Source of the DNA: Pseudomonas sp. Irchel 3E20
GTDB taxonomy: Bacteria > Pseudomonadota > Gammaproteobacteria > Pseudomonadales > Pseudomonadaceae
Direction: 5' to 3'
Length of the DNA stretch: 64,000 bases
NCBI RefSeq assembly: GCF_900187645.1
Contig: NZ_FYEE01000002.1
Location: 380,639-444,638 of the forward strand
In this document: positions 10,743-19,819 of the stretch, in pieces
Layout of the letters: each line of letters starts with the position of its first letter
How positions within the stretch are numbered: the stretch's first letter is position 1
Position numbers and translations under genes: made by a program
Notes under the pieces: generated by a model
What the model saw: the letters and a program-made list of their open reading frames with translations, nothing else
The model's database searches: none
What the model was told of the DNA's origin: nothing

Positions 10743-12698
10743 TCAGCCGCCCAGCAACCGTGCTTCGCAGGCTTCAATGGCGGCCAGAGGGCCGGACATC
10801 AGCACCTTGTCGCCGGCCCGTAGCGCGGTGGTGCCTTCCACCGCCAGTTCCGCGCCTTCGCGTTGTACCGCTTGAATGTCCACCCCCAGCAGTTCCAACG
10901 CCAGGTCACTGAGGGTCAGGCCGCAGGCATGGGCGTCGGGCGCCAGGTTGACCGCGTGCATCAGCACCTTGGGCTGGCCGCGATTGTCCAGCAGGTTGCC
11001 CTGGGCGCCGTGATAGAAGCCGTGGAGCAAGCGGTAGCGGGTCTGGCGCACTTCGTCGACGCGGGCCTGGGCCTGCTCTTCGGGCAGGCCGAGCATCACC
11101 AGGGCATGGGAGGCGAGCATCAGGCTCGACTCCAGCAACTCCGGCACCACCTCGTTGGCGCCGGCGGCCTGCAACTCGCTCAACTGACTGTCGTCGCGGG
11201 TACGCACCAAAATCTGCACCTGCGGGTTGAGGCGTCGCGCCTCCTTGAGCACCGTCAGGGCGATGTCGGTCTTGTCGACGGCAATCACCAGCAAGCGTGC
11301 GCGGTCCAGGCCCACGGCGCTGAGCAGCTCGCCGCGGCGCGAGTCGCCGTAGTGCACGCAGCTTTCGCCGGCGGCGGCTTCTTGCACCCGCACCGGGTCG
11401 TCGTCCAGGGCGATGAAGGTTTGTTTTTCACGGCGCAGGAAACGGCCGATGGACTGGCCCACGCGGCCATAACCGCAGATCACCACGTGGCCGTGAAACC
11501 CGGCGTTGAGGGCGGTGATTTCGTCGAGCTTGGCCTCTTCGTTGGGTTTGCGGTGCAGGCGCGCCGCGATGCCTGGCGCGGCCCGCAGCAGCAGCGGCGT
11601 GAGCACCATGGAGCAGAAGGTGGCGGCCAGCAGCAGGCCGCTGATCTCGGCGGGCATGAGTTGGCTTTGCTGCATCTGCGCCATCAGGGCGAAGCAGAAT
11701 TCGCCGCCCTGGGCCAGCGCCAGGCCACTGCGCCATGCCGTTTCGCCGTCGCTGCCGCGCCACTTCACCAGTGCGGCGACAATGGCGCCCTTGACCAGCA
11801 GCAGGCCCAGGGTCAGGCCCAGAATCAGCAGGCTGTGGCTGACGAACAGTTGCAGGTCGATGAGCATGCCGATGCTGACGAAAAACAGCCCCAGCAGGAT
11901 GTCGCGAAAGGGCCGGATATCGGCCTCGATCTGATGGCGGTAGTGGCTTTCCCCCAGCAGCATGCCCGCCAGGAACGCCCCCAGTGCCGGCGACAGGCCC
12001 AGCAAGTGGGTCAGCCACGCCGTCATCAACACAATCACCAGGGCCAGCAGCACGAACAGTTCGGCGGAATGGGACGCGGCCACCTCATGGAACAGCCGCG
12101 GCAGCAGCCAGCGGCTGGCCAGGGCCAGGCCGACGAACAGGATCACGGTCTTGACCAGGGTGATCGGCAGCGCCCAGTACCAGGCCTGGTCGCTCTGGCC
12201 GGCAAACACCGGCACCAGGGTCAGCAGCAACACCGCGACCACGTCCTGGAACAACAACACGCCAATGGCGTTCTGACCGTGGCTGCTGAAAATCTCCCCC
12301 AGGCTGGTCAGCTCCTTGCTGACGATGGCGGTCGACGACAACGCCAGCCCCGCGCCAAGCATCAGCGCTACGGCCAGCGGCATGCCGAACAGGCTCAGCA
12401 CGCCCCCCAGCAACAGGCCGCTTATCAGCACTTGCAGGCTGCCCAGGCCAAACACCACGCGGCGCAGGGCGAGCATTTTCGACAGGGAGAATTCCAGGCC
12501 CAGGGAAAACAGCAGGAACACCACCCCCAGTTCCGCCAGGTCCGGCAGGTGCTCGCTGTCATTCACCCAGTCGAACGCGGTGGGCCCCACCAGCAGGCCG
12601 ACACACAGGTAGCCCAGCACGGGTGGCAGTTGCAGGCGCCGGAACAGCGCGATCACCACCAGCGATGAGGCAAGAATGATTAACAGGTTGGCGAACAC
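10743..12698 (-). CDS. Kef-type K+/H+ antiporter with RCK domains (CPA2 family)
   Basis: A 651-residue protein. Residues ~1-380 form a CPA2 Na+/H+-exchanger-type membrane domain with roughly 12 helices. An RCK/TrkA-N domain begins near 405 (VVICGYGRVGQSIGRFL, a Rossmann GxGxxG nucleotide site). A TrkA-C domain occupies the last ~90 residues. It is predicted to exchange K+ (or Na+) for protons in the inner membrane under nucleotide or redox control. KefB, KefC and YbaL share this layout. No KefF/KefG ancillary subunit gene is adjacent, so glutathione gating cannot be assumed. It is monocistronic. Confidence 0.9.
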   Translation of the reverse strand: MFANLLIILASSLVVIALFRRLQLPPVLGYLCVGLLVGPTAFDWVNDSEHLPDLAELGVVFLLFSLGLEFSLSKMLALRRVVFGLGSLQVLISGLLLGGVLSLFGMPLAVALMLGAGLALSSTAIVSKELTSLGEIFSSHGQNAIGVLLFQDVVAVLLLTLVPVFAGQSDQAWYWALPITLVKTVILFVGLALASRWLLPRLFHEVAASHSAELFVLLALVIVLMTAWLTHLLGLSPALGAFLAGMLLGESHYRHQIEADIRPFRDILLGLFFVSIGMLIDLQLFVSHSLLILGLTLGLLLVKGAIVAALVKWRGSDGETAWRSGLALAQGGEFCFALMAQMQQSQLMPAEISGLLLAATFCSMVLTPLLLRAAPGIAARLHRKPNEEAKLDEITALNAGFHGHVVICGYGRVGQSIGRFLRREKQTFIALDDDPVRVQEAAAGESCVHYGDSRRGELLSAVGLDRARLLVIAVDKTDIALTVLKEARRLNPQVQILVRTRDDSQLSELQAAGANEVVPELLESSLMLASHALVMLGLPEEQAQARVDEVRQTRYRLLHGFYHGAQGNLLDNRGQPKVLMHAVNLAPDAHACGLTLSDLALELLGVDIQAVQREGAELAVEGTTALRAGDKVLMSGPLAAIEACEARLLGG

Positions 12699-12868
12699 AG
12701 GCGTCTCCGGTCAGGGGCGTGGAATACACAGCGTAGAGGCAAAAAAAGCCGCGAGTTTCGTTTAATCGCGCCTGTGGCTTACTGACGCAGGTCAGGGGTT
12801 GGCCCGATGGCTGCCATCAGTGCGCCATGGGGCTAGACTATGGGCCCGTCTCTTTTCGGTTTTTTGTC

Positions 12869-13105
12869 ATGCCTCCTGAATGTCAGCTGTACGGCACCCT
12901 GGGTTGCCACTTGTGCGAACTGGCCGAAGAGGTCCTCATGCCATTGGTCGAGCACGGCTTGATGGTGGAACTGGTGGATATCGGCGAAAGCGAAGCGTTG
13001 GTCGAGGCCTATGGCCTGCGCATCCCGGTGCTGCGGCGCATCGATACCGGCGCCGAATTGGGCTGGCCGTTCGACGCTGAGCAAGTGGTGAACTTTTTGC
13101 AATGA
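12869..13105 (+). CDS. Glutaredoxin-family protein (DUF836)
   Basis: A 78-residue thioredoxin-fold protein with a C13-x-x-C16 motif (GTLGCHLCELAEE) and the cis-proline segment RIPVLRR. An upstream in-frame start would add 14 residues of no family character, so ATG 12869 is preferred. It is likely a small cytoplasmic thiol oxidoreductase. The LexA-box gene follows 137 bp downstream and has its own promoter signals, so operon membership is unlikely. Confidence 0.85.
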   Translation: MPPECQLYGTLGCHLCELAEEVLMPLVEHGLMVELVDIGESEALVEAYGLRIPVLRRIDTGAELGWPFDAEQVVNFLQ

Positions 13106-13167
13106 CGGTCGCCTCCATTGGTCGCGGCCCTCGGTAATCGGTTGGCCAGGGGCACGATATTCGTTTA

Positions 13168-13183
13168 CTGTATGCGTATACAG
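13168..13183. promoter_or_regulatory. LexA (SOS) box
   Basis: CTGTATGCGTATACAG matches CTG-N10-CAG and the fuller CTGTATAT-type consensus, with one mismatch between the half-sites. It lies 60 bp upstream of the ATG at 13243, a position consistent with repression of that gene by LexA. Confidence 0.85.
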
Positions 13184-13242
13184 TTATTCGAGTGTCGCGC
13201 CACCTCTCGAGGTGGCGAGGCCCGCACGTCGAGGGATGCACC

Positions 13243-13563
13243 ATGGTCAATGTCGAACAATTGAAGAACAGCGTGAACCGGATGTCCGCCGACGTCGTCC
13301 GTGAAGCGGTGCTGGAACTGCGCCTGGATGGGTTGGTCACCGAAGGCAAGACGCCGTTCGGCAAAGTGCATTTCAATACCTGTTTTGCAGAGATCGAAGC
13401 CCTGTTCCAGCGTGCCGGCTACCACCGCCAATTGGATGTGGTGGGCTACCAGGGTCTTCTTTATGCCCTGTATGACCCGGCGCGCTGGGAAGCGGTCGAT
13501 GTGCTGCGCTGGCTCAAGGACTTCACCGAAGCCGCCGCCGAGGCCGGCGTGACCACGGCCTGA
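13243..13563 (+). CDS. Small hypothetical protein under SOS control
   Basis: A 106-residue protein with no domain I recognise. It is soluble, with no signal peptide or membrane helix, and looks mainly helical: an N-terminal helix MVNVEQLKNSVNRM, a VVREAVLELRLDGLVTEG segment resembling a small winged-helix-like or coiled element, and a C-terminal helix rich in Glu and Ala. The start at ATG 13243 is preferred over upstream codons that overlap the operator region. The near-perfect LexA box upstream is the strongest clue: it should be induced by DNA damage. P. aeruginosa also has uncharacterised LexA-regulon genes of this kind; which one is orthologous I cannot confirm. Confidence 0.8.
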   Translation: MVNVEQLKNSVNRMSADVVREAVLELRLDGLVTEGKTPFGKVHFNTCFAEIEALFQRAGYHRQLDVVGYQGLLYALYDPARWEAVDVLRWLKDFTEAAAEAGVTTA

Positions 13564-13631
13564 GGCAGCGGGCTAGGTTCGCGGGCACCGTTGCCGGATA
13601 ATGCCGGCCAGCATTTGGCCAGAGTCCTGTT

Positions 13632-14522
13632 ATGTCTACCTCATCGTTCAGCGCTGCGCAGCACCAAGCCAGCACCCTGTACCTGCCACCCGGCGCGTGG
13701 CCGACGGTGCTCGATTGCCTGTGCGAGCATTTTCGCGCCATCAGCCGCCAGCAGTGGCTGGACCGCATTGCCCGGGGCCGGGTGCTCGATGGCAATGGCG
13801 CGCCGATCAATGCCGACCTGCCGTACCGCGAAGGCCTGCGCATCCATTACTTTCGCGAAGTGGCCGCTGAAAAACCGATCCCGGTGCAGGAACACATTCT
13901 CTACGCCGACGAACACCTGGTGGTGGCTGACAAACCCCACTTTCTGCCCGTGACCCCGGCGGGCGAGTACGTCGAGCAAACCTTGTTGCGCCGCCTCATC
14001 CGGCGCCTGGATAACCCGCACCTGGTGCCCCTGCACCGCATCGACCGGCACACGGCGGGGCTGGTGCTGTTCTCGGCCAACCCGCAGAGCCGGGCGGCGT
14101 ATCAGTCGCTGTTCCCCACGCGCCAGATCGACAAGCACTACGAAGCCATCGCCCGGGCGCTGCCCCAATGGGCGTTCCCCCTGGTGCACAAAAGCCGTTT
14201 GGTGGAAGGCGAGCCGTTTTTCCGCATGCGCGAAAGTGCGGGGGTGAGCAACACTGAAACCCGGGTGACGGTGCTTGAGCAAAACGACGAGTGGTGGCGC
14301 TACGGGTTGTTCCCGGTCACCGGCAAGAAACACCAGTTGCGGGTACACATGAGTGCGCTGGGGGCGGGGATCTGCAACGACCCGTTCTACCCAGAGGTAC
14401 TCAAGGACGCCCCGGACGACTACACCAGGCCTCTCAAACTGCTGGCCCGGAGCCTGCGCTTTGTCGACCCCCTCAGTGGTGAGGCGCGCCACTTCGAGAG
14501 CCTTCTGACCCTGGCTTGGTAA
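13632..14522 (+). CDS. RluA-family RNA pseudouridine synthase
   Basis: A 296-residue protein with an N-terminal S4-like segment (about 25-75) and an RluA-type catalytic domain. The hallmark is HRIDRHTAGLVLF with the catalytic aspartate D138, followed by the family motif KHYEAIARAL and a C-terminal GKKHQLRVHM. It isomerises uridine to pseudouridine in rRNA or tRNA; the target position cannot be read from sequence. It lies 68 bp downstream of the SOS gene and ends at a strong bidirectional terminator. Confidence 0.92.
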   Translation: MSTSSFSAAQHQASTLYLPPGAWPTVLDCLCEHFRAISRQQWLDRIARGRVLDGNGAPINADLPYREGLRIHYFREVAAEKPIPVQEHILYADEHLVVADKPHFLPVTPAGEYVEQTLLRRLIRRLDNPHLVPLHRIDRHTAGLVLFSANPQSRAAYQSLFPTRQIDKHYEAIARALPQWAFPLVHKSRLVEGEPFFRMRESAGVSNTETRVTVLEQNDEWWRYGLFPVTGKKHQLRVHMSALGAGICNDPFYPEVLKDAPDDYTRPLKLLARSLRFVDPLSGEARHFESLLTLAW

Positions 14523-14533
14523 GGCCTACAAAA

Positions 14534-14562
14534 GCAAAAACCCGCACGGGGCGGGTTTTTGC
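14534..14562. terminator. Bidirectional intrinsic terminator
   Basis: A perfect 12-bp stem (GCAAAAACCCGC / GCGGGTTTTTGC) with a 5-base loop. Both flanks supply A/T tracts. It separates the convergent pseudouridine synthase and lipoprotein genes. Confidence 0.9.
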
Positions 14563-14576
14563 ATCAAGGCCTGGGC

Positions 14577-14798
14577 TTACAGGTCTTTGACGGTGCGCAC
14601 CTGGTCCTTGTTGATACGGGTTTGCTTGCCGTCCAGTTGTTCAAACTCATAGAAGCCGGATTCTTCATCGTACTGCGGGGTATCGACAGCCTGGATTTCA
14701 CGGCCGTCGTTGAGCGTAATCACTGTTGGCGAAGCGCAACCGGCGAGGGTGGCGAGGCCCAGTGCGAGCATCAGGGAGGCGAGGGTCCGTTGAGTCAT
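14577..14798 (-). CDS. YgdI/YgdR-family small lipoprotein (DUF903)
   Basis: A 73-residue lipoprotein. Signal peptide residues 1-20 end in a lipobox LATLAG-C21, giving a mature protein of about 53 residues. The mature part has the DUF903 pattern (TVITLNDGREIQAVDTPQYD...GFYEFEQLDG...INKDQVRTV), an SH3-like small beta fold. The start ATG 14798 has a normal signal-peptide charge distribution (MTQRT). It is anchored in the envelope; molecular role unknown. The gene stands alone, sharing a terminator with its convergent neighbour. Confidence 0.92.
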   Translation of the reverse strand: MTQRTLASLMLALGLATLAGCASPTVITLNDGREIQAVDTPQYDEESGFYEFEQLDGKQTRINKDQVRTVKDL

Positions 14799-14874
14799 GG
14801 TGTTTCTCCGAAAGTGAATACTTTGAGTACTGACGTTCTGACGTATACATCGCGAGCAAGTTCCATGGCTAGTG

Positions 14875-15477
14875 TCATTCTGACACTTCGCCAGGGCGAT
14901 CCAGCAACTGCGGTGTGTTGAGGTTGGCCAGGCGCGGGTCGTTGGCCGGGCACGGCAAGGCCTGTGCGGCCAATTGCCGCATGACCTTGCCGGGGCTGCG
15001 CTCGCCGTGGGCCCAGGCGTTTTCAAAGGCTGGCGCCAGGGCTGTGGGGATGACGCACAGCAACGGCTCCCAATGCTCGCCGTGGCGCAGCATCAGGGGT
15101 TTATCTGGCTGTTGGCGGGCGGCGTCGCGCATGGCGTGGAGCAACGCGGCGTCCAGTTGCGGCACATCACAGGGCAGCACCAGCAAGTAGTCGTGGCGGG
15201 CGGCGGCCAGGCCAGCGCGGATACCGGCCAGGGGCCCGGGGAAATCGGCGCAGTCGTCGTGCACCAAGCGGTCGGCGTAGGGCGCATACAGCTCCAGGTT
15301 GCGGTTGCACGAGACGATCAGGTCGTCCGTCAGCCCCCGCGTGAGGCGGTGCAGGTGGGCGATCAAGGGCTCGCCGCGCCAGGGCAGCAGGCCTTTGTCC
15401 TGCCCGCCCATGCGCTGGCCGCGGCCACCGGCCAGCAACAGGATCGAACAGGGCGGCAGCGGGGGCAGGGTGGTCAT
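14875..15477 (-). CDS. mobA: Molybdenum cofactor guanylyltransferase
   Basis: A 200-residue nucleotidyltransferase with the N-terminal GTP-binding signature [18 protein letters not shown] at residues 14-31, PLAGIRAGL at 82-90, and an acidic LPCDVP segment near 101-106 for metal binding. It transfers GMP from GTP to Mo-molybdopterin, making the guanine dinucleotide form used by many molybdoenzymes. ATG 15477 gives the normal family length. It is transcribed divergently from moaB-moeA, so the three molybdopterin genes share one 78-bp promoter region. Confidence 0.95.
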   Translation of the reverse strand: MTTLPPLPPCSILLLAGGRGQRMGGQDKGLLPWRGEPLIAHLHRLTRGLTDDLIVSCNRNLELYAPYADRLVHDDCADFPGPLAGIRAGLAAARHDYLLVLPCDVPQLDAALLHAMRDAARQQPDKPLMLRHGEHWEPLLCVIPTALAPAFENAWAHGERSPGKVMRQLAAQALPCPANDPRLANLNTPQLLDRPGEVSE

Positions 15478-15555
15478 GGTGCCTCGCAACAGGGCTTGAA
15501 AATGGGGCGCTGTGATATAACACCCGGCCGTGTCTCCTACAACTGGATCGAGCCT

Positions 15556-16095
15556 ATGAACGCCAAGGCTGAAGTGCCTTTCGCCCCGCTGAACATCGCG
15601 GTGCTGACCGTCAGCGATACCCGCACCCTGGACACCGACACCTCGGGCCAGGTGTTCGTCGACCGCCTCACGGCTGCCGGCCACCACCTTGCGGCGCGGG
15701 TGCTGCTTAAGGATGACCTGTACAAAATCCGTGCTCAGGTCGCCACCTGGATCGCCGAAGACGTGGTGCAAGTGGTGCTGATTACCGGTGGCACCGGGTT
15801 CACCGGCCGCGACAGCACGCCCGAAGCGGTCACCTGCCTGCTGGACAAGCAAGTCGATGGCTTTGGCGAGCTGTTCCGCCAGATCTCGGTGGCCGACATC
15901 GGCACCTCCACCGTGCAGTCCCGCGCCCTGGCCGGCATGGCCAACGGCACCCTGGTGTGCTGCCTGCCGGGTTCGACCAACGCGGTGCGCACCGGTTGGG
16001 ACGGCATCCTCGCCGAGCAACTGGACGCGCGCCACCGCCCGTGCAATTTCGTGCCCCACCTCAAGCAAGCCGCACCTTGTGAAAGCCGTGGATAA
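15556..16095 (+). CDS. moaB: Molybdenum cofactor biosynthesis protein B (MogA/MoaB fold)
   Basis: A 179-residue protein of the MoaB/MogA family with the conserved [17 protein letters not shown] loop and PGSTNAV segment that bind molybdopterin. In organisms with this gene it probably adenylates molybdopterin ahead of metal insertion by MoeA. The ATG at 15556 begins the conserved domain. The 3' end overlaps the likely GTG start of moeA by 17 bp, indicating an operon. MoaB and MogA are hard to separate by eye; the length and proximity to moeA favour MoaB. Confidence 0.93.
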   Translation: MNAKAEVPFAPLNIAVLTVSDTRTLDTDTSGQVFVDRLTAAGHHLAARVLLKDDLYKIRAQVATWIAEDVVQVVLITGGTGFTGRDSTPEAVTCLLDKQVDGFGELFRQISVADIGTSTVQSRALAGMANGTLVCCLPGSTNAVRTGWDGILAEQLDARHRPCNFVPHLKQAAPCESRG

Positions 16096-17305
16096 GCCCG
16101 GCAAGAACGGCGCCCTGATGCCCGTCGAAGCGGCCCTGGCGCGGTTGCTGGAAATGGCGGGCGGCGCACCCATCACCGCCGATGAAGAACTGCCCTTGGC
16201 CCAGGTCCAGGGCCGGGTGTTGGCCCAAGACCTGGTCGCCACCCTCGATTTGCCGCCCTGGCCCAATAGCGCCATGGATGGCTACGCCCTGCGCGTGGCC
16301 GATTGGACGGGCCAGGCCTTGCCCGTGAGCCAGAAAGTGTTCGCCGGCCAGGCGCCCGAACCCTTGCTGCCCGGCACCTGCGCGCGGATCTTCACCGGCG
16401 CGCCCGTGCCCGCCGGCGCGGACTGCGTGGAAATGCAGGAAAACGCCCAGGTGCAGGACGACGGTCGCGTGAGCTTCAGCCAAGCGCTGCACAGCGGTCA
16501 GAACATTCGCCCGCAAGGCCAGGAAACCACCGTGGGCGAAGTGGTGCTGAACGCCGGCACACGCCTGGGGCCGATCGAACAAGGCTTGGCCGCCACCCTG
16601 GGCAACGCCCGCTTGCGCGTGGTGCGCCGCGCCCGGGTGGCGGTGTTGTCCACCGGCGACGAGTTGATCGAACCGGGCCTGCCCCTGGGCCCAGGGCAGA
16701 TCTACAACAGCAACCGCGTGCTGCTGTGCAGTTGGTTGCAGCGCCTGGGCTGCGAGGTGGTCGACGCCGGGATCTTGCCCGACGACCTGGCCACCACCCG
16801 CCGCCGTTTGGCGGAACTGGGGGACGTGGACCTGATCCTCTCCACTGGCGGGGTATCGGTAGGCGAGGCGGATTTCCTCGGTGTGGCCCTGCGCGAGGAG
16901 GGCGAGCTGGCCCTGTGGAAACTCGCCATCAAGCCCGGTAAACCCCTGACCTGCGGGCATTTTCGCGGTGTGCCGGTGATCGGCCTGCCCGGCAACCCGG
17001 CATCCACCCTGGTGACCTTCGCCCTGTTGGCGCGGCCTTACCTGTTGCGGCGCATGGGCGTGCAAGCGGTCGAGCCGCTGAAATTCCCGGTGCCCGCCGG
17101 GTTCGCCTGGCCTAAACCGGGCAACCGTCGCGAGTACCTGCGTGCACGCCTGGAGCAGGGCCGCGCCATCATTTACCGCAACCAGAGTTCCGGGGTGCTG
17201 CGCAGCGCGGCGTGGGCCGAGGGCCTGGTGGAAGTGATGGAAGGCAGCACGCTGGTGGAGGGCGATTGGGTCAATTTCATCCCCCTAAGCGAAATGTTGG
17301 GTTGA
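16079..17305 (+). CDS. moeA: Molybdopterin molybdenumtransferase
   Basis: A MoeA-family enzyme of ~408 residues that inserts molybdate into adenylated molybdopterin. Visible family features are [10 protein letters not shown] near the N-terminus, [34 protein letters not shown] and [10 protein letters not shown]. The start is uncertain: GTG 16079 (used here) and GTG 16088 give the usual few residues before the [12 protein letters not shown] helix, while ATG 16118 starts at that helix. No start has a strong ribosome site, consistent with coupling to moaB. Confidence 0.93.
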   Translation: MKAVDKPGKNGALMPVEAALARLLEMAGGAPITADEELPLAQVQGRVLAQDLVATLDLPPWPNSAMDGYALRVADWTGQALPVSQKVFAGQAPEPLLPGTCARIFTGAPVPAGADCVEMQENAQVQDDGRVSFSQALHSGQNIRPQGQETTVGEVVLNAGTRLGPIEQGLAATLGNARLRVVRRARVAVLSTGDELIEPGLPLGPGQIYNSNRVLLCSWLQRLGCEVVDAGILPDDLATTRRRLAELGDVDLILSTGGVSVGEADFLGVALREEGELALWKLAIKPGKPLTCGHFRGVPVIGLPGNPASTLVTFALLARPYLLRRMGVQAVEPLKFPVPAGFAWPKPGNRREYLRARLEQGRAIIYRNQSSGVLRSAAWAEGLVEVMEGSTLVEGDWVNFIPLSEMLG

Positions 17306-17310
17306 AGTGC

Positions 17311-17332
17311 CCGGCACGCCGCCGGACTTTTT
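17311..17332 (+). terminator. Putative intrinsic terminator after moeA
   Basis: CCGGC and GCCGG arms around a 5-base loop are followed within two bases by five Ts, directly downstream of the moeA stop. Confidence 0.5.
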
Positions 17333-17389
17333 CGCCACTGTCATAGGTCAACATCCTCTGAGGTTTCTCAATGACGGGAGTGACGAGTC

Positions 17390-18295
17390 ATGGCTGAGCG
17401 CAAGGCGTTGTTGATTTTGCACGGCAAGCAGGCGCTGAACGAGGACGTGCGTGCCGCCGTCCAGGCCAAGCGCGACGAGGGCTGGGACCTGGCGGTGCGC
17501 CTGACCTGGGAGGCCGGCGATGCCCAGCGCCTGGTGCAGGAAGCGATCGGCGCCGGTTACCGGCAACTGATCGCCGGTGGCGGTGATGGCACCTTGCGTG
17601 ACATCGCCGAGGCCATCGCCCACAGCGCCGAGCCGGTGAGCCTGGTGCTGCTGCCCCTGGGCACCGCCAATGATTTTGCGCGGGCGGCCGGGGTTCCGCT
17701 GGAGCCGTTGCCGGCCCTGGACCTGCTCGACGTGCCGGCCCAGGCCATTGACCTGGGGGGCGTGGGCGAGCAGGTGTTCCTCAACATGGCCACCGGCGGT
17801 TTCGGCAGCCAGGTCACCGCCAACACCTCCGAAGACCTGAAAAAAGTCCTCGGCGGTGCGGCGTACCTGTTCACCGGGTTGACGCGCTTCAGCGAGCTAC
17901 ACGCCGCCCATGGCGAACTGCACGGGCCGGATTTCCACTGGAAGGGCGACCTGCTGGCCCTGGGCATCGGCAACGGCCGCCAGGCCGGTGGCGGGCAGGT
18001 GCTGTGCCCCCACGCCCTGGCCGATGATGGCCTGTTGGATATCAGTATCCTGCCCGCGCCCCAGGAAGTGGTGAGCACCTTGCGCGACCTGCTCAGCGGG
18101 GGGTTGGGCATCGACAACATGTTCGTGCGCGCGCGCCTGCCCTGGGTCGAGATCACCGTGGCCGAAGGCCTGTACATCAACCTTGATGGCGAACCGCTGG
18201 AGGGCGACCACTTGCGCTTCGAAGCGCGGCCGGGGGCTTTGCGCGTGCATTTGCCGGCGGATTCGCCGGTGCTGGGGGCTAGTCGTCGAGGCTGA
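17390..18295 (+). CDS. yegS: Lipid kinase YegS (diacylglycerol-kinase family)
   Basis: A 301-residue member of the diacylglycerol/sphingosine-kinase family. The nucleotide-binding GGGDG motif lies at 63-67 within IAGGGDGTLRDIAEAI, and the LPLGTANDFAR segment follows near 90. E. coli YegS phosphorylates phosphatidylglycerol in vitro. The C-terminal beta-rich domain (NLDGEPLEGDHLRFEARPGALRV) is intact. Its last 17 bases overlap the 3' end of the convergent response-regulator gene. It is a single-gene unit with a start at ATG 17390. Confidence 0.93.
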   Translation: MAERKALLILHGKQALNEDVRAAVQAKRDEGWDLAVRLTWEAGDAQRLVQEAIGAGYRQLIAGGGDGTLRDIAEAIAHSAEPVSLVLLPLGTANDFARAAGVPLEPLPALDLLDVPAQAIDLGGVGEQVFLNMATGGFGSQVTANTSEDLKKVLGGAAYLFTGLTRFSELHAAHGELHGPDFHWKGDLLALGIGNGRQAGGGQVLCPHALADDGLLDISILPAPQEVVSTLRDLLSGGLGIDNMFVRARLPWVEITVAEGLYINLDGEPLEGDHLRFEARPGALRVHLPADSPVLGASRRG

Positions 18296-18929
18296 TGATC
18301 TGCTCGCGTACGGCAAACAGCACTAGGCCGGCGACGTCGAAAATCTGCAAGCGCTTCATGATTTGCGAGCGGTGGGCTTCCACGGTCTTGATGCTCAGGT
18401 TCAGGCCGTTGGCGATTTCCCGGGTGGACTTGCCGCGCACGATCAAACGCAGGATTTCCAACTGCCGCGCCGTCAGGCTGTGCCGTGGCGGTGGTGTGTT
18501 GCGGGCCAGGTGCAAGGCCTGGTTGATAACCGTGTGGGCGATGGCCGGGCTCAGGTAGCGCTCGTTGTTGCGCAGGGCCGCCAAGGCCTGCTCGAGTTCG
18601 GTGGCGGTGGTGTCCTTGAGCAGATAGCCGTGGGCGCCGGACTCCAGGGTTTGCATGATGAGGTCCGGGTCGGTGTGCATCGACAGGATCAACACCTTGC
18701 TCTGCGGGCGCCTGGCCTTGAGGCGGCGCAGGGCCTCCAGGCCCCCGGTGTGCTTCATCGACAGGTCCAGCAGGACGATGTCCGGGGCCAGGGCCTCGAC
18801 CAGCTCCAGCAGTTGCGCGCCGTCATTGGCTTCGCCCACCACGGCATACCCGGGAATATCCAGCACCAGGGCGCGCACGCCGGCGCGGATCAGCGAGTGG
18901 TCGTCCACCAGCAGCAAATTGCAGGTCAA
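18279..18929 (-). CDS. LuxR/NarL-type response regulator
   Basis: A 216-residue two-domain regulator: receiver (LLVDDHSLIRAGVRAL, phospho-acceptor in VLLDLSMKHTGG) and a C-terminal LuxR helix-turn-helix (ARQLEILRLIVRGKSTREIANGLNLS). Its ATG overlaps the stop of the upstream histidine kinase gene (18926-18929), so the pair is co-translated. The 3' end overlaps convergent yegS. Target genes are not evident from the neighbourhood. Confidence 0.92.
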   Translation of the reverse strand: MTCNLLLVDDHSLIRAGVRALVLDIPGYAVVGEANDGAQLLELVEALAPDIVLLDLSMKHTGGLEALRRLKARRPQSKVLILSMHTDPDLIMQTLESGAHGYLLKDTTATELEQALAALRNNERYLSPAIAHTVINQALHLARNTPPPRHSLTARQLEILRLIVRGKSTREIANGLNLSIKTVEAHRSQIMKRLQIFDVAGLVLFAVREQIISLDD

Positions 18930-19819
18930 TGGATCGCCTTAGGGGCGCTGGCGCGCTCCCGTGCCCGTGGCGCCCAGGGAAACAGCGCTTCGATGCGCGT
19001 GCCTTGGCCCAGTTCGCTCGTGACGTGCAAGGTGCCGCCCAACTGATCGATGCGCTCGGCCATCCCCGCCATTCCCGATTGCCCCGCCGGCCCTGGGTAT
19101 TGCTGCGGGGAAAAGCCCTGGCCGTCATCGCAAATCGACAGCCGCAGGCCCTGGGGCTGGCGCTGCAACTGGATCACCAGGTTCTGCGCCTGGGCGTGGC
19201 GCAGGATATTGGTGACAGCTTCCTGGGTGACACGAAACGCGGCCACGGTCATTTCTTCGGGGATCCCGGTCAAGCGCTGCTGGCATTCCAGGCTCCAGTG
19301 CAGCGAGGTGTTGGCCAGGGTCTTGAGCAGGTGCGCGCGCAGGCTCGCTTCCAGGCCCAGGCTGGCCAACTGCCGTGGGTTGAGGATGGCCGAAACGTCG
19401 CGCACCTTGGCCAGGGTTTCTTCCAGGGTTTCGCACAGCGTCGCGCATTGCCCTTGCAGCTCTTCGGGCAAACGGCGCTTGAGCCAATCGCTTTGCAGCT
19501 TGGCGGCGGTGAGGAGCTGGCCGATGTCGTCGTGTAACTCGCGGCTGAGGCGGTGGCGCTCGTTTTCCTGCACTTGCAGCAGGCGCTCGGCCAACTCCTG
19601 AGGCTCGAACTTGATCGATTTACGCGAATAGAAGTGGTGCACGCCCAGGCTGGCCAGGGCGGCGAGGTCAAGGATCAGCAGCGCCAGCGGCATGCCGTGG
19701 GAACTGGCGAAGGCCAGCAGGTTGCCCAGGGCCGAAAGGGCGCATAGCACGAAGGTCAGCCGTAGGGCCTGCTTTTGCGAGGGGGGCCAGGTCAGGTGTG
19801 GTTTCAAGCTAGCGTGCAT
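18926..19819 (-). CDS. NarX/DegS-type sensor histidine kinase (HisKA_3)
   Basis: A 297-residue membrane kinase. Two hydrophobic helices at about 20-60 give only a very short exterior loop, so sensing is probably within the membrane or cytoplasm. The dimerisation/phospho-acceptor region RHRLSRELHDDIGQLLTAAK carries the HisKA_3 histidine, and an HATPase domain follows (DDGQGFS, SGMAGMAERI, GTRIEALFPW). ATG 19819 is preferred over a TTG two codons upstream. It is the cognate kinase of the overlapping response regulator. The stimulus is unknown. Confidence 0.9.
   Translation of the reverse strand: MHASLKPHLTWPPSQKQALRLTFVLCALSALGNLLAFASSHGMPLALLILDLAALASLGVHHFYSRKSIKFEPQELAERLLQVQENERHRLSRELHDDIGQLLTAAKLQSDWLKRRLPEELQGQCATLCETLEETLAKVRDVSAILNPRQLASLGLEASLRAHLLKTLANTSLHWSLECQQRLTGIPEEMTVAAFRVTQEAVTNILRHAQAQNLVIQLQRQPQGLRLSICDDGQGFSPQQYPGPAGQSGMAGMAERIDQLGGTLHVTSELGQGTRIEALFPWAPRARERASAPKAIH

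Noticed and set aside
10863..12668. 601-codon plus-strand frame opposite the Kef-type antiporter, very rich in Gln and His
   Set aside because: The composition is the complement of Leu/Val-rich membrane codons; no start signal and no domain.
14875..16275. 466-codon frame with mobA at its C-terminal end, suggesting a fusion protein
   Set aside because: The extra N-terminal part lies antisense to moaB and has no domain; the normal mobA start is ATG 15477.
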